Positions 49,549 through 60,181 are shown, counted from the stretch's first letter. The stretch: 64,000 bases of DNA from an uncultured Coprococcus sp. (GCA_934277375.1 CAKQTZ010000011.1:1-64000), one strand, 5' to 3'. Notes: a model not told the origin generated them from the letters alone. Translations and numbers: made by a program.

Positions 49549-50213
49549 TGGAGTACACAGAAGAAGAGTATTTGATGATATCTGGTATACAGCATTTTAA
49601 GTTTTGCAGACGCCAATGGGCACTCATACATATAGAGCAACAGTGGGCCGAAAATTATCATACAGCAGTAGGAGAGCTTATGCATAAGAAAGCTCATGAT
49701 CCATATATTACGGAGAAGAGAAAAGATGTGCTTATAGTAAGAGCACTTCCCATTGCATCCAGGAAACTGGGTGCAGTAGGGGAGTGTGATATTGTTGAAT
49801 TTCATAAGTGTGATGATGGAGTTTCTCTACGTGGCCATAGGGGATTATATAGCATATATCCAATTGAGTATAAAAAAGGAAAGCCTAAAGTGTCAGAGGA
49901 GGATAAACTGCAATTAGTTGTACAGGCAATGGCCCTTGAGGAAATGTTCTCTACACAAATAGAAGAAGGCGCAATATATTACGGAGAAACAAGAAGAAGG
50001 GAAGTTGTACAGGTATCTCAGGAATTAAGGGATATGGCAACTAAAATGTTTGGAGAGATGCATGATTATTTTAAGAGGGGGTATACTCCTCAGGTAAAAC
50101 AAAGTAAGGCGTGTAATTCCTGCTCTTTGAAAGATATATGTTTACCGAAATTAAATAAAGTTGGTTCAGTGAAAAATTATATATCACAGATGTTAGGAGA
50201 GAATGATGAATGA
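49548..50213 (+). CDS. cas4: Cas4, spacer-acquisition nuclease
   Basis: RecB-like nuclease with an iron-sulfur cluster. The first Cys (FKFCRRQW) is near 19 and the last three near 187 (CNSCSLKDIC). The nuclease residues are in GECDIVE and PIEYKKGKP. It trims prespacers and sets PAM-correct insertion with Cas1-Cas2. The stop overlaps the cas1 start by 4 bp. Confidence 0.94.
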   Translation: MEYTEEEYLMISGIQHFKFCRRQWALIHIEQQWAENYHTAVGELMHKKAHDPYITEKRKDVLIVRALPIASRKLGAVGECDIVEFHKCDDGVSLRGHRGLYSIYPIEYKKGKPKVSEEDKLQLVVQAMALEEMFSTQIEEGAIYYGETRRREVVQVSQELRDMATKMFGEMHDYFKRGYTPQVKQSKACNSCSLKDICLPKLNKVGSVKNYISQMLGENDE

Positions 50214-51241
50214 AAAAATTATTAAATACACTTTATGTAACATCTGAAAATGGTTATTTGGGGTTAGAAGGAGAAACTATTGTAGTATATCAAGATAGTC
50301 AAGAGGTTGGTCGGTTGCCTTTGCATAATTTGGATGGGATAGTTGTATTTGGATATAAAGGAACAAGTCCTGCACTTATGGGCGCATGTGCAGACCGGAA
50401 TATTTCGTTATGTTATGTAACTCCTCAGGGGAAATTTCTAGCTCGTATAACTGGAAAAGTAAAGGGAAATGTTATTTTACGGAGACAACAATATGATAGC
50501 TCATTAGATGCAGAAAAAAGCCTGGAGATTTCAAAAAATTGTATATTGGGTAAAGTATATAATGCACGATGGGTCTTGGAGAGGGCCATTAGAGATCATG
50601 CAATGCAGATAGACGTGGAACGGGTGAAACGAGCATCATTACATTTAAAGAATTCCTTGGAATTAATAAGAAATGCTAAGTCAAAAGATGAATTAAGAGG
50701 ATATGAGGGAGAGGCGGCAAGTATTTATTTTGGTGTGTTCAATGAGCTTATATTGCAACAGAAAAGAGATTTTGTTTTTCAAGTAAGAAATAAACGGCCT
50801 CCTCAAGATAATATAAATGCAATGCTGTCATTTGTTTATACATTATTGACTAACCAGATTTCGTCGGCCTTGGAAGTTGTAGGATTAGATCCATATATAG
50901 GGTATTTACATACGGATAGGCCCGGTAGGGCATCGTTGGCACTAGATTTAATTGAGGAATTTAGAGCTGTCTATGCAGATAGGTTTGTTTTGTCACTTGT
51001 AAATAAAAGGATAATAACAGGAAAGGATTTCTCAAAAAAAGAAAATGGAGCAGTATTGCTAAGTGATATTGCAAGAAAAAAGGTATTGGTTGAGTGGCAA
51101 AATAAAAAGAAAGAAGTAATAACACACCCATATCTGAAGGAGAAAGTTGAATGGGGAATGGTGCCGTATGTTCAGTCAATGCTTTTGGCAAGATATCTCC
51201 GAGGGGATATTGATGGGTATCCAGTCTTTTTATGGAAATGA
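50210..51241 (+). CDS. cas1: Cas1 integrase
   Basis: A 343-residue type I Cas1 with metal-binding Glu in GYEGEAAS (near 165), His in YLHTDRPGRAS (near 234) and Asp in LALDLIEEFRA (near 246). All catalytic residues are intact, so adaptation should be possible. Overlaps cas4 by 4 bp. Confidence 0.95.
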   Translation: MKKLLNTLYVTSENGYLGLEGETIVVYQDSQEVGRLPLHNLDGIVVFGYKGTSPALMGACADRNISLCYVTPQGKFLARITGKVKGNVILRRQQYDSSLDAEKSLEISKNCILGKVYNARWVLERAIRDHAMQIDVERVKRASLHLKNSLELIRNAKSKDELRGYEGEAASIYFGVFNELILQQKRDFVFQVRNKRPPQDNINAMLSFVYTLLTNQISSALEVVGLDPYIGYLHTDRPGRASLALDLIEEFRAVYADRFVLSLVNKRIITGKDFSKKENGAVLLSDIARKKVLVEWQNKKKEVITHPYLKEKVEWGMVPYVQSMLLARYLRGDIDGYPVFLWK

Positions 51242-51251
51242 GGTGATAATA

Positions 51252-51542
51252 ATGTTGTTATTGATAACCTATGATGTTAATACAGAAACAACTGCAGGAA
51301 AAAATAGATTAAGGAAAGTTGCAAAGCAATGTGAAAATTATGGTCGCCGAGTACAGAATTCAGTTTTTGAATGTATAGTGGATCAGGCGCAAAGTGTTAA
51401 ATTGAAAGCTATGTTGTCTGGGATAATTGATGAAACAGTAGATAGTCTTAGGTTCTATTATTTGGGAAACAAATATCAAACAAAAGTTGATCATGTAGGA
51501 TGTGATAAGGGAATAGATGTTGATCAGCCATTAATTTTTTGA
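51252..51542 (+). CDS. cas2: Cas2
   Basis: A 96-residue protein with the ferredoxin-like start LLLITYDVNTET and RVQNSVFECIVD. It bridges two Cas1 dimers. The ATG at 51252 follows GAGGTGAT and begins 10 bp after the cas1 stop; the longer in-frame reading from inside cas1 is not credible. Confidence 0.94.
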   Translation: MLLLITYDVNTETTAGKNRLRKVAKQCENYGRRVQNSVFECIVDQAQSVKLKAMLSGIIDETVDSLRFYYLGNKYQTKVDHVGCDKGIDVDQPLIF

Positions 51543-51717
51543 TGTTGTGCGAAATGATAGTGAACATAGAATTACAAGGTCATTCGCACCATGAAAAATA
51601 AACAAGAAAAAGCTATATTGTGTACATGAGCATAATAAACGTAATGAATTAGTAGAAAACAATAATATTATTAAGCGGTTTTGTATAGCTTTTTTCATTT
51701 TATTGTGCAAAATTGCT
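51543..51717 (+). promoter_or_regulatory. CRISPR leader
   Basis: The AT-rich 175 bp between cas2 and the first repeat should contain the pre-crRNA promoter and integration signals. Two inverted repeats stand out: GTGCGAAATGA / TCATTCGCAC (51547-51557 with 51580-51589), and GAAAAAGCTATA / TATAGCTTTTTTC (51606-51617 with 51684-51696). The latter could end cas transcription. Confidence 0.7.
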
Positions 51718-54700
51718 GTCGCTCCGTTCGTCGGAGCGTGGATTGAAATAGATAGATATACATTCCATGTGGCTTTAATAGTCGTCGCTCCGTTCGTCGG
51801 AGCGTGGATTGAAATGCTTATATACTATGTCGTTCCATCTGCCGCAAGTCGTCGCTCCGTTCGTCGGAGCGTGGATTGAAATCACGCAGACGCTTGATAC
51901 TACACACACTACTACGTCGCTCCGTTCGTCGGAGCGTGGATTGAAATCGACCTGCCTCCGGTCTACAAATCCTATCTTGAGTGTCGCTCCGTTCGTCGGA
52001 GCGTGGATTGAAATATTCGATAACGCTCCGGCACTCACCGCGTCTTTTAGTCGCTCCGTTCGTCGGAGCGTGGATTGAAATCGAAGTTTACAAAGCATAT
52101 CCATGCAGTGTGTATGTCGCTCCGTTCGTCGGAGCGTGGATTGAAATGATATCCGGCGATTCTGTTTGAGTGCCCGGCGTGGTCGCTCCGTTCGTCGGAG
52201 CGTGGATTGAAATTTGCCTCTATTCTTCCTTTTATCCATCTATCTAACGTCGCTCCGTTCGTCGGAGCGTGGATTGAAATCTTAAACGGACTATAGTCAA
52301 GATATGATCCGTACTGGTCGCTCCGTTCGTCGGAGCGTGGATTGAAATTCTCATGTAGCTGTCTGTAAGAATGATCTCATTGATGTCGCTCCGTTCGTCG
52401 GAGCGTGGATTGAAATGCCTACGGCGAATATTTTGTGTTCGCTGTTGGCGTCGCTCCGTTCGTCGGAGCGTGGATTGAAATATCCATGATGTACGCCGCA
52501 AGCTGTACCATCAGGTCGCTCCGTTCGTCGGAGCGTGGATTGAAATCTCTGATCTCTTCTTTGCCGTTTCGCGTAATGAGTCGCTCCGTTCGTCGGAGCG
52601 TGGATTGAAATTCTCCGAAAGGTACACGTTCCACGTTGCCTTGATGTCGCTCCGTTCGTCGGAGCGTGGATTGAAATCGGATGCCTGCATGTCATGCCCA
52701 TATATGCTCCGTCGCTCCGTTCGTCGGAGCGTGGATTGAAATTCTTGTATACTATGTCATTCCACTTGCCGCAAGTCGTCGCTCCGTTCGTCGGAGCGTG
52801 GATTGAAATGCCGAAAATATGCCGCCGTACCAATTCCGGCGGTCGTCGCTCCGTTCGTCGGAGCGTGGATTGAAATAGACCAAAGGTAGTTGTTGAACTC
52901 TGTAACCTCCGTCGCTCCGTTCGTCGGAGCGTGGATTGAAATCTGCGTTGAGCAACTGTTTAGTCAGTACTCTTGTAGTCGCTCCGTTCGTCGGAGCGTG
53001 GATTGAAATTTGATATTCACATTCCATACATGTGCCATGCTGGTCGCTCCGTTCGTCGGAGCGTGGATTGAAATGTGTCGACCGAGTCCGTGCCGCTGTT
53101 GGTCGTGGTCGCTCCGTTCGTCGGAGCGTGGATTGAAATAACCTGTACGTCGCAGACAACTCACATTACGCAAGTCGCTCCGTTCGTCGGAGCGTGGATT
53201 GAAATGCACATAGTGTATCACCGTGCCATATCGCTGATATGTCGCTCCGTTCGTCGGAGCGTGGATTGAAATCCCTTATCCACTTATCTAATTTATTGCC
53301 CTCTCCTGTCGCTCCGTTCGTCGGAGCGTGGATTGAAATACGCTGGCACTCAACATAAAGTATCAGGCGTGATGTCGCTCCGTTCGTCGGAGCGTGGATT
53401 GAAATAGAAAGCATATATAAGATGTACATGAATAAGCTTTAGTCGCTCCGTTCGTCGGAGCGTGGATTGAAATGAGAAAAGGAAGGTGAAAGGAATATGA
53501 AGTGTGGTCGCTCCGTTCGTCGGAGCGTGGATTGAAATCCTTGGTCGTTTTGATTGTAGTGTTATCTCCCGCATGTCGCTCCGTTCGTCGGAGCGTGGAT
53601 TGAAATGTGTGATGAGTAGTCCGTCCGTGCCATATCCGTATAGTCGCTCCGTTCGTCGGAGCGTGGATTGAAATACGCGGGCACTCAACATGAAGTATCA
53701 GGCGTGATGTCGCTCCGTTCGTCGGAGCGTGGATTGAAATAACGCCATGGAGTCATCACCGTTTATGAAGTCACGTCGCTCCGTTCGTCGGAGCGTGGAT
53801 TGAAATATCAAGCTGGTTCAAAAGCATTGCCAGAACTCTGTCGCTCCGTTCGTCGGAGCGTGGATTGAAATTGCTATGCGGTAAATGGAGAACCGCCGAC
53901 AGATGGTCGCTCCGTTCGTCGGAGCGTGGATTGAAATTTTACAGTGGTCTGTTCGTGCTGTCTATACGCTGTCGCTCCGTTCGTCGGAGCGTGGATTGAA
54001 ATCAAAGACCTTGTTACGGTATGCAGTTATCATGTGTCGCTCCGTTCGTCGGAGCGTGGATTGAAATAATGGGTAAGCGGTCGTAAGCCATTTCCAGCAT
54101 GTCGCTCCGTTCGTCGGAGCGTGGATTGAAATCACCTAAAGCAGAAAAGAAGCCGATCACGATAAGCGTCGCTCCGTTCGTCGGAGCGTGGATTGAAATG
54201 TAAACGAATGGGAAGGGAATACAGCCCAAAAGAGTCGCTCCGTTCGTCGGAGCGTGGATTGAAATTCATATACTGCGCTATTGCAAACCGTAACACCATT
54301 GTCGCTCCGTTCGTCGGAGCGTGGATTGAAATATCAAATGCCAGATGATTACAGGACATGGGAAGAGTCGCTCCGTTCGTCGGAGCGTGGATTGAAATTG
54401 CATAAGACACAAATAGATGTTGACCATTAGGCAGTCGCTCCGTTCGTCGGAGCGTGGATTGAAATTGCAAATCAGCAGAACGCTGTAGATATGGTGGAGT
54501 CGCTCCGTTCGTCGGAGCGTGGATTGAAATCAATGTCAGAATTTACCAAAATTGAATGCGACTTGTCGCTCCGTTCGTCGGAGCGTGGATTGAAATTTAA
54601 GCATATTACCACCCGACGACTGCCAAAACGGTCGCTCCGTTCGTCGGAGCGTGGATTGAAATCACGCTAATGAACTGAGACACGCATTAGAGAACGGTCG

Positions 54701-57700
54701 CTCCGTTCGTCGGAGCGTGGATTGAAATGTTACAGAAGAGGGGCAAAAGATACCTCTTATAGGTCGCTCCGTTCGTCGGAGCGTGGATTGAAATAAAAAA
54801 ATGAACTATTAACGGCAAAAAAAATTCGTCGCTCCGTTCGTCGGAGCGTGGATTGAAATTCCATGTCTCCGCCTCCTCTCTAGCTATATTATGTCGCTCC
54901 GTTCGTCGGAGCGTGGATTGAAATACAGACAAAGAAGTGGAATTGGTAGCCTCTTGGGTCGCTCCGTTCGTCGGAGCGTGGATTGAAATGCGTTGATATC
55001 ATGGACTCTTACATGGTGCTTTGGGTCGCTCCGTTCGTCGGAGCGTGGATTGAAATTCTCGTCCTTGTGTGCCACAGGTGCATATGTAGTGTCGCTCCGT
55101 TCGTCGGAGCGTGGATTGAAATATCGGTCGGCGTCCCAGCGTCCACCCTATACTGCCGTCGCTCCGTTCGTCGGAGCGTGGATTGAAATTTACAATTACG
55201 TACTTTCAACGGTCGGAAAGGAGGCGTCGCTCCGTTCGTCGGAGCGTGGATTGAAATACCCGACATTTGACGAATTTGGAGAAAGTCTGAAAGGTCGCTC
55301 CGTTCGTCGGAGCGTGGATTGAAATATCGACGTCGGAACTTGCGCACGGAGCTAAGTCTAGTCGCTCCGTTCGTCGGAGCGTGGATTGAAATCCGGCACT
55401 AGTGAGTACAGTCCGCAGATCGCTATCACGTCGCTCCGTTCGTCGGAGCGTGGATTGAAATCGCAGATGTTGGACTACATAGCTTGATTCCGGCGTCGCT
55501 CCGTTCGTCGGAGCGTGGATTGAAATATGGAAATGTCGGAACAACAAAAAGCACGGAATTGGTCGCTCCGTTCGTCGGAGCGTGGATTGAAATAATTTAT
55601 ATGTAGCGGACAACTCGCATTATGCAGTCGCTCCGTTCGTCGGAGCGTGGATTGAAATTCTTTTGGGCTCGTTTGCCTTGTGTGCATATATGTCGCTCCG
55701 TTCGTCGGAGCGTGGATTGAAATTACTTTTGTATACAAAAAGTTTCCGGCTACAAAAGGTCGCTCCGTTCGTCGGAGCGTGGATTGAAATACACTCAGCT
55801 CTTGTAATTGTTGTATACTTATTTGTCGCTCCGTTCGTCGGAGCGTGGATTGAAATCATTAGTATTCTGCCATAATCGTGATTACAATAGTCGCTCCGTT
55901 CGTCGGAGCGTGGATTGAAATTCTGGATTAGTTGTACACAAAATAAAGATTGCATACGTCGCTCCGTTCGTCGGAGCGTGGATTGAAATTTAAAGAATAC
56001 AGGAATAGTTTTACCGGAATTATTCGTCGCTCCGTTCGTCGGAGCGTGGATTGAAATAGCACATCGCCAAGCCTGTCATACAGCCTTTGAAACGTCGCTC
56101 CGTTCGTCGGAGCGTGGATTGAAATATGCGCTCGCAAAAGAGAATGGAATCCCAAAGGACGTCGCTCCGTTCGTCGGAGCGTGGATTGAAATCCACTTGC
56201 TAAAGACCAAAATCAAAAAACGGCACTGTCGCTCCGTTCGTCGGAGCGTGGATTGAAATACGTGAAACATTTTTTTTAGGAGGAAACATGGTAAACGTCG
56301 CTCCGTTCGTCGGAGCGTGGATTGAAATATCCTGCACCACAACTGGCGCGTATGTAGTGCGGCGTCGCTCCGTTCGTCGGAGCGTGGATTGAAATGGTAG
56401 TGCTATCAATATCGGTATGCTTTCCGACAGTCGCTCCGTTCGTCGGAGCGTGGATTGAAATATCAACTAAATAATTAACTCCATTACACGTCAAGGTCGC
56501 TCCGTTCGTCGGAGCGTGGATTGAAATAGCAGTTGACAAGAGACGCAATCGCGCAGTCGATGGTCGCTCCGTTCGTCGGAGCGTGGATTGAAATGCAATA
56601 CAAATAACTAGTGTACTAATACATTAGTGTCGCTCCGTTCGTCGGAGCGTGGATTGAAATACTTGCATTAAATGACAACTCATCAAACAATACTGTCGCT
56701 CCGTTCGTCGGAGCGTGGATTGAAATTGTACGTTTGTTTGATGATAGAAAGGCTATTTATAGTCGCTCCGTTCGTCGGAGCGTGGATTGAAATACAACAA
56801 ATTCATCAATCAAAATCAAAGCAGATGGTCGCTCCGTTCGTCGGAGCGTGGATTGAAATACGCACATCGCCCTCAATGCGTGGGTTGACAGCTGTCGCTC
56901 CGTTCGTCGGAGCGTGGATTGAAATGCATGGTGTCAAATCAAACAAAATGGGCTTTTAGTCGCTCCGTTCGTCGGAGCGTGGATTGAAATTCCTTTTGCC
57001 TCGACTGCAGAATGTTGGTTGTCTGTCGCTCCGTTCGTCGGAGCGTGGATTGAAATGACCTCATACAGTCCAAGTCTGACCTTGAGCAGAGTCGCTCCGT
57101 TCGTCGGAGCGTGGATTGAAATCATTGTGTTCCCCGGAACCCGGAAAGTAGTCCGCGCCGTCGCTCCGTTCGTCGGAGCGTGGATTGAAATATGTCCGCC
57201 ATGTCCTTGCCGACATCTGACAGTTGTCGCTCCGTTCGTCGGAGCGTGGATTGAAATGTGTGCCTTAGCTTCGGTGAGCAGGTGTCTTGCTGTCGCTCCG
57301 TTCGTCGGAGCGTGGATTGAAATCTTGTGACTTATGACTGTTGTGTAATCCTGTTTGTGTCGCTCCGTTCGTCGGAGCGTGGATTGAAATCGCTATCATT
57401 TGTCGGGTCGTTCTGATGTAGTGAGTCGCTCCGTTCGTCGGAGCGTGGATTGAAATTTGGCTAAGCTTGTGTACTTGACTTTGCTGTCTGTCGCTCCGTT
57501 CGTCGGAGCGTGGATTGAAATCGCAATCTATGACACAGACGCAGAGCTGTACGCGTCGCTCCGTTCGTCGGAGCGTGGATTGAAATTCTATACGATTCTC
57601 AATCTCTTTAATCTTCTGAGCGTCGCTCCGTTCGTCGGAGAGTGGATTGAAATCAGAGGAAGAAAGCATTTTAGAAAGCATTAACCAGGTCGCTCCGTTC

Positions 57701-59169
57701 GTCGGAGCGTGGATTGAAATTTGTCAAATAACTAATATGAGTTTGGCAAAGTTGTCGCTCCGTTCGTCGGAGCGTGGATTGAAATTTTGTACACATATGT
57801 ACTTGGCGACAATGTGTATGGTCGCTCCGTTCGTCGGAGCGTGGATTGAAATCGATTTTATGCCCTACATTCTCCGCGAATCCCTCCGTCGCTCCGTTCG
57901 TCGGAGCGTGGATTGAAATTGGACTAATCCGGGCGGAGAAGCACTCAAGCAGGGTCGCTCCGTTCGTCGGAGCGTGGATTGAAATTCAACCGGGTTGAAT
58001 GTTACACTTTCAATTTCCCCGTCGCTCCGTTCGTCGGAGCGTGGATTGAAATCGCAATCCAAGCGTGTGAACATGTTGGGGATCTCGTCGCTCCGTTCGT
58101 CGGAGCGTGGATTGAAATCGAATATACCGATAGCGGGAGCGGGAATCAAGCTGTCGCTCCGTTCGTCGGAGCGTGGATTGAAATCGCATATTCGGTTACT
58201 ACCTCGGATGGAATTACAGTCGCTCCGTTCGTCGGAGCGTGGATTGAAATACTTTGTATACGGTACCCGCGAATAGCTTCACAAAGTCGCTCCGTTCGTC
58301 GGAGCGTGGATTGAAATATATGTTATGTCATTCCACTTGCCGCAAGGTCGCTCCGTTCGTCGGAGCGTGGATTGAAATCTGTTGCAAAGCACAATGAAGA
58401 GCTGAAGAATCGTCGCTCCGTTCGTCGGAGCGTGGATTGAAATTAATCTTGTATGAGGATGCATCATTGTAATGTCTTGTCGCTCCGTTCGTCGGAGCGT
58501 GGATTGAAATGCTCAAATGCCGAGAGAAGAACCATGTGTCGATCGTCGCTCCGTTCGTCGGAGCGTGGATTGAAATCACGTGCTAGTCAACGATAAAGGC
58601 TACCATGTTGGTCGCTCCGTTCGTCGGAGCGTGGATTGAAATATTATAGCTGTTTCGCTGAGTGAGATCATCGACAGTCGCTCCGTTCGTCGGAGCGTGG
58701 ATTGAAATTTAAGGTCGTCAACTATTGCGCTGGTGTCGTATGCCGTCGCTCCGTTCGTCGGAGCGTGGATTGAAATCGCGCAATCGGCGCAAAGCAGTAT
58801 ATGTATATCGACGTCGCTCCGTTCGTCGGAGCGTGGATTGAAATAAATGATATATTATGTATAAACCCGAAAAACTTGTCGCTCCGTTCGTCGGAGCGTG
58901 GATTGAAATTTATAACTATATACTGTCAATGGTCGGAAAGGAGTCGCTCCGTTCGTCGGAGCGTGGATTGAAATCAAATAGATTATTATCATTTTTAAAC
59001 CTTCTGTGTCGCTCCGTTCGTCGGAGCGTGGATTGAAATAACCCGGTCGAGAACTACGATAGAATCGAAGCGGTCGCTCCGTTCGTCGGAGCGTGGATTG
59101 AAATCATATAAGAAACGCCTGAATATATCCAGAACAGGTCGCTCCGTTCGTCGGAGCGTGGATTGAAAT
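51718..59169 (+). CRISPR. Type I-C CRISPR array, 113 repeats / 112 spacers (hand count)
   Basis: The 32-bp repeat begins GTCGCTCCG-TTCGT-CGGAGCG (a 7-bp stem) and ends GTGGATTGAAAT, the I-C type. Spacers are mostly 33-37 bp; one (58318-58346) is 29 bp. By eye all repeats are identical except the one starting at 57622, where C at 57641 has become A. The last repeat (59138-59169) is intact. Leader-proximal is the cas2 side. Several spacers are related to each other (see findings). Long open frames on both strands in the array are artefacts of the repeat period. Confidence 0.98.
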
Positions 59170-59206
59170 TCCCAAAACGCATAATTAATGTAACATTCTA
59201 GTCTAT

Positions 59207-59935
59207 GTGTTATTTAATAACAAATTTCATAATACTTCTCAGATTGCACCGATGGAAGTAGAAGGAAAATGGATTGAATATCTTAATCGACTAATTGAAA
59301 TCAAGGCAATATCGGTTTCTCCAGAAAGTGAGGTAGAGGCATTTTGCGAGGAGGATTTTCCTAAGAGATATTATGTTGGTAAAGTTCAATATGAAGTAAA
59401 TGTTGTTTTTGATGAAGATGTATTAAGAAAAATAAATAACAATACATATTTTCTAGAACTGAATAAAGATGAAGAATTAGTAGAATTATTTAAAGAATAT
59501 ATATATGATGATTTAATCGTACAATATGAAAATATGTTGGAGAATAGAAGACTTCAATTGCATATTTCTGAAAATGCAAATAGGCGATTTATTGAACTGA
59601 TTGATAAAATTAGCTATACACAGATTTTGGCGTTGTGTCATCGGGTTGCAGTATTTTTCTCTGATAAAGTGTTAATTGGTGATATGACAAAAGGTGTTGC
59701 AAAAAATGCTGCATTGTTGAATGTTTCAAAGTTTTATGATAGAGCAGTGGAGTCGGAATGGAATTTGCATCGAGCTGAAATTGAATATGTAGGTAGAGAA
59801 TTAAACTTTTTTATTGAGTGGGTTTTGAATAAAGATATTTCAATATTAGACGATGTGGTTTCAGTACAAAATTTAAGAAGTTGTAGCAAGCGGGAAATAG
59901 ATTATAGCAATAGAATAGGTCAGGTAGAGGATTAA
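59207..59935 (+). CDS. Unknown protein, probably truncated at its 5' end
   Basis: A 242-residue acidic protein that begins 37 bp after the last repeat. The only starts are a GTG at 59207 and an ATG at 59252, neither with a Shine-Dalgarno, so the N-terminus may have been lost. The C-terminal half is helical (NRRFIELIDKISYTQILALCHRVAVFF ... EYVGRELNFFIEWVL). I recognise no family. Codon use is AT-rich like the cas genes and unlike the core genes. Its position beyond the trailer end suggests a remnant of the locus acquired with the CRISPR system. Confidence 0.4.
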   Translation: MLFNNKFHNTSQIAPMEVEGKWIEYLNRLIEIKAISVSPESEVEAFCEEDFPKRYYVGKVQYEVNVVFDEDVLRKINNNTYFLELNKDEELVELFKEYIYDDLIVQYENMLENRRLQLHISENANRRFIELIDKISYTQILALCHRVAVFFSDKVLIGDMTKGVAKNAALLNVSKFYDRAVESEWNLHRAEIEYVGRELNFFIEWVLNKDISILDDVVSVQNLRSCSKREIDYSNRIGQVED

Positions 59936-59993
59936 CGAGGTGATACATATGTCCACAACCTTCACAGAAGCAAGTTACGAGTAAATGTCTTTC

Positions 59994-60015
59994 GGTGTCA
60001 TGTGCGCCTGACACC
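59994..60015. repeat. GGTGTCA / TGACACC hairpin
   Basis: The perfect 7-bp stem GGTGTCA (59994-60000) / TGACACC (60009-60015) has an 8-nt loop. It may be a short dispersed palindromic element; only one copy is visible here. Confidence 0.5.
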
Positions 60016-60020
60016 AAGAT

Positions 60021-60110
60021 ATGGTATCATCTGTAGTGGGGATAGCGGTAGTGGGTTTGCCTGCAGGAGTTATAACAGGTGGATATATTGACGTGATAAA
60101 AAGTAAATAG
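60021..60110 (+). pseudogene. Potassium/ion channel C-terminal relic
   Basis: Thirty codons (MVSSVVGIAVVGLPAGVITG then GYIDVIKSK and a stop) resemble the last helix of voltage-gated-type K+ channels (VxGIxxVxLPAGxI). The pore and voltage-sensor parts are absent. There is no ribosome binding site. It is probably the tail of a deleted gene between the array and the next gene. Confidence 0.45.
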
Positions 60111-60142
60111 TGTGATGATGATATATGATATATGATATGCAG

Positions 60143-60181
60143 CATCAGCTCTCGCCGAAGGTGACTTTTAATGAGCTGATG
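60143..60181 (+). promoter_or_regulatory. Leader hairpin before the ADP-ribosylglycohydrolase gene
   Basis: CATCAGCTC (60143-60151) pairs perfectly with GAGCTGATG (60173-60181). It ends a few bases before the GAGGGG ribosome binding site, so it could be a 5' stabiliser or a terminator lacking a T-run. Confidence 0.4.

Noticed and set aside
52349..55055. Spacers 10 and 50 both giving a DSYM peptide
   Set aside because: Only four residues agree and the surrounding bases do not align; not counted with the real spacer groups.
51718..59169. Many open reading frames of 60-160 codons on both strands inside the array
   Set aside because: They are made of the repeat translated in each frame (VAPFVGAWIEI, NPRSDERSD, SIHAPTNGAT, FQSTLRRTER) joined to spacers; no ribosome binding sites.
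51718..59169. Self-targeting spacers
   Set aside because: No spacer was seen by eye to match other parts of this window; the rest of the genome cannot be checked here.
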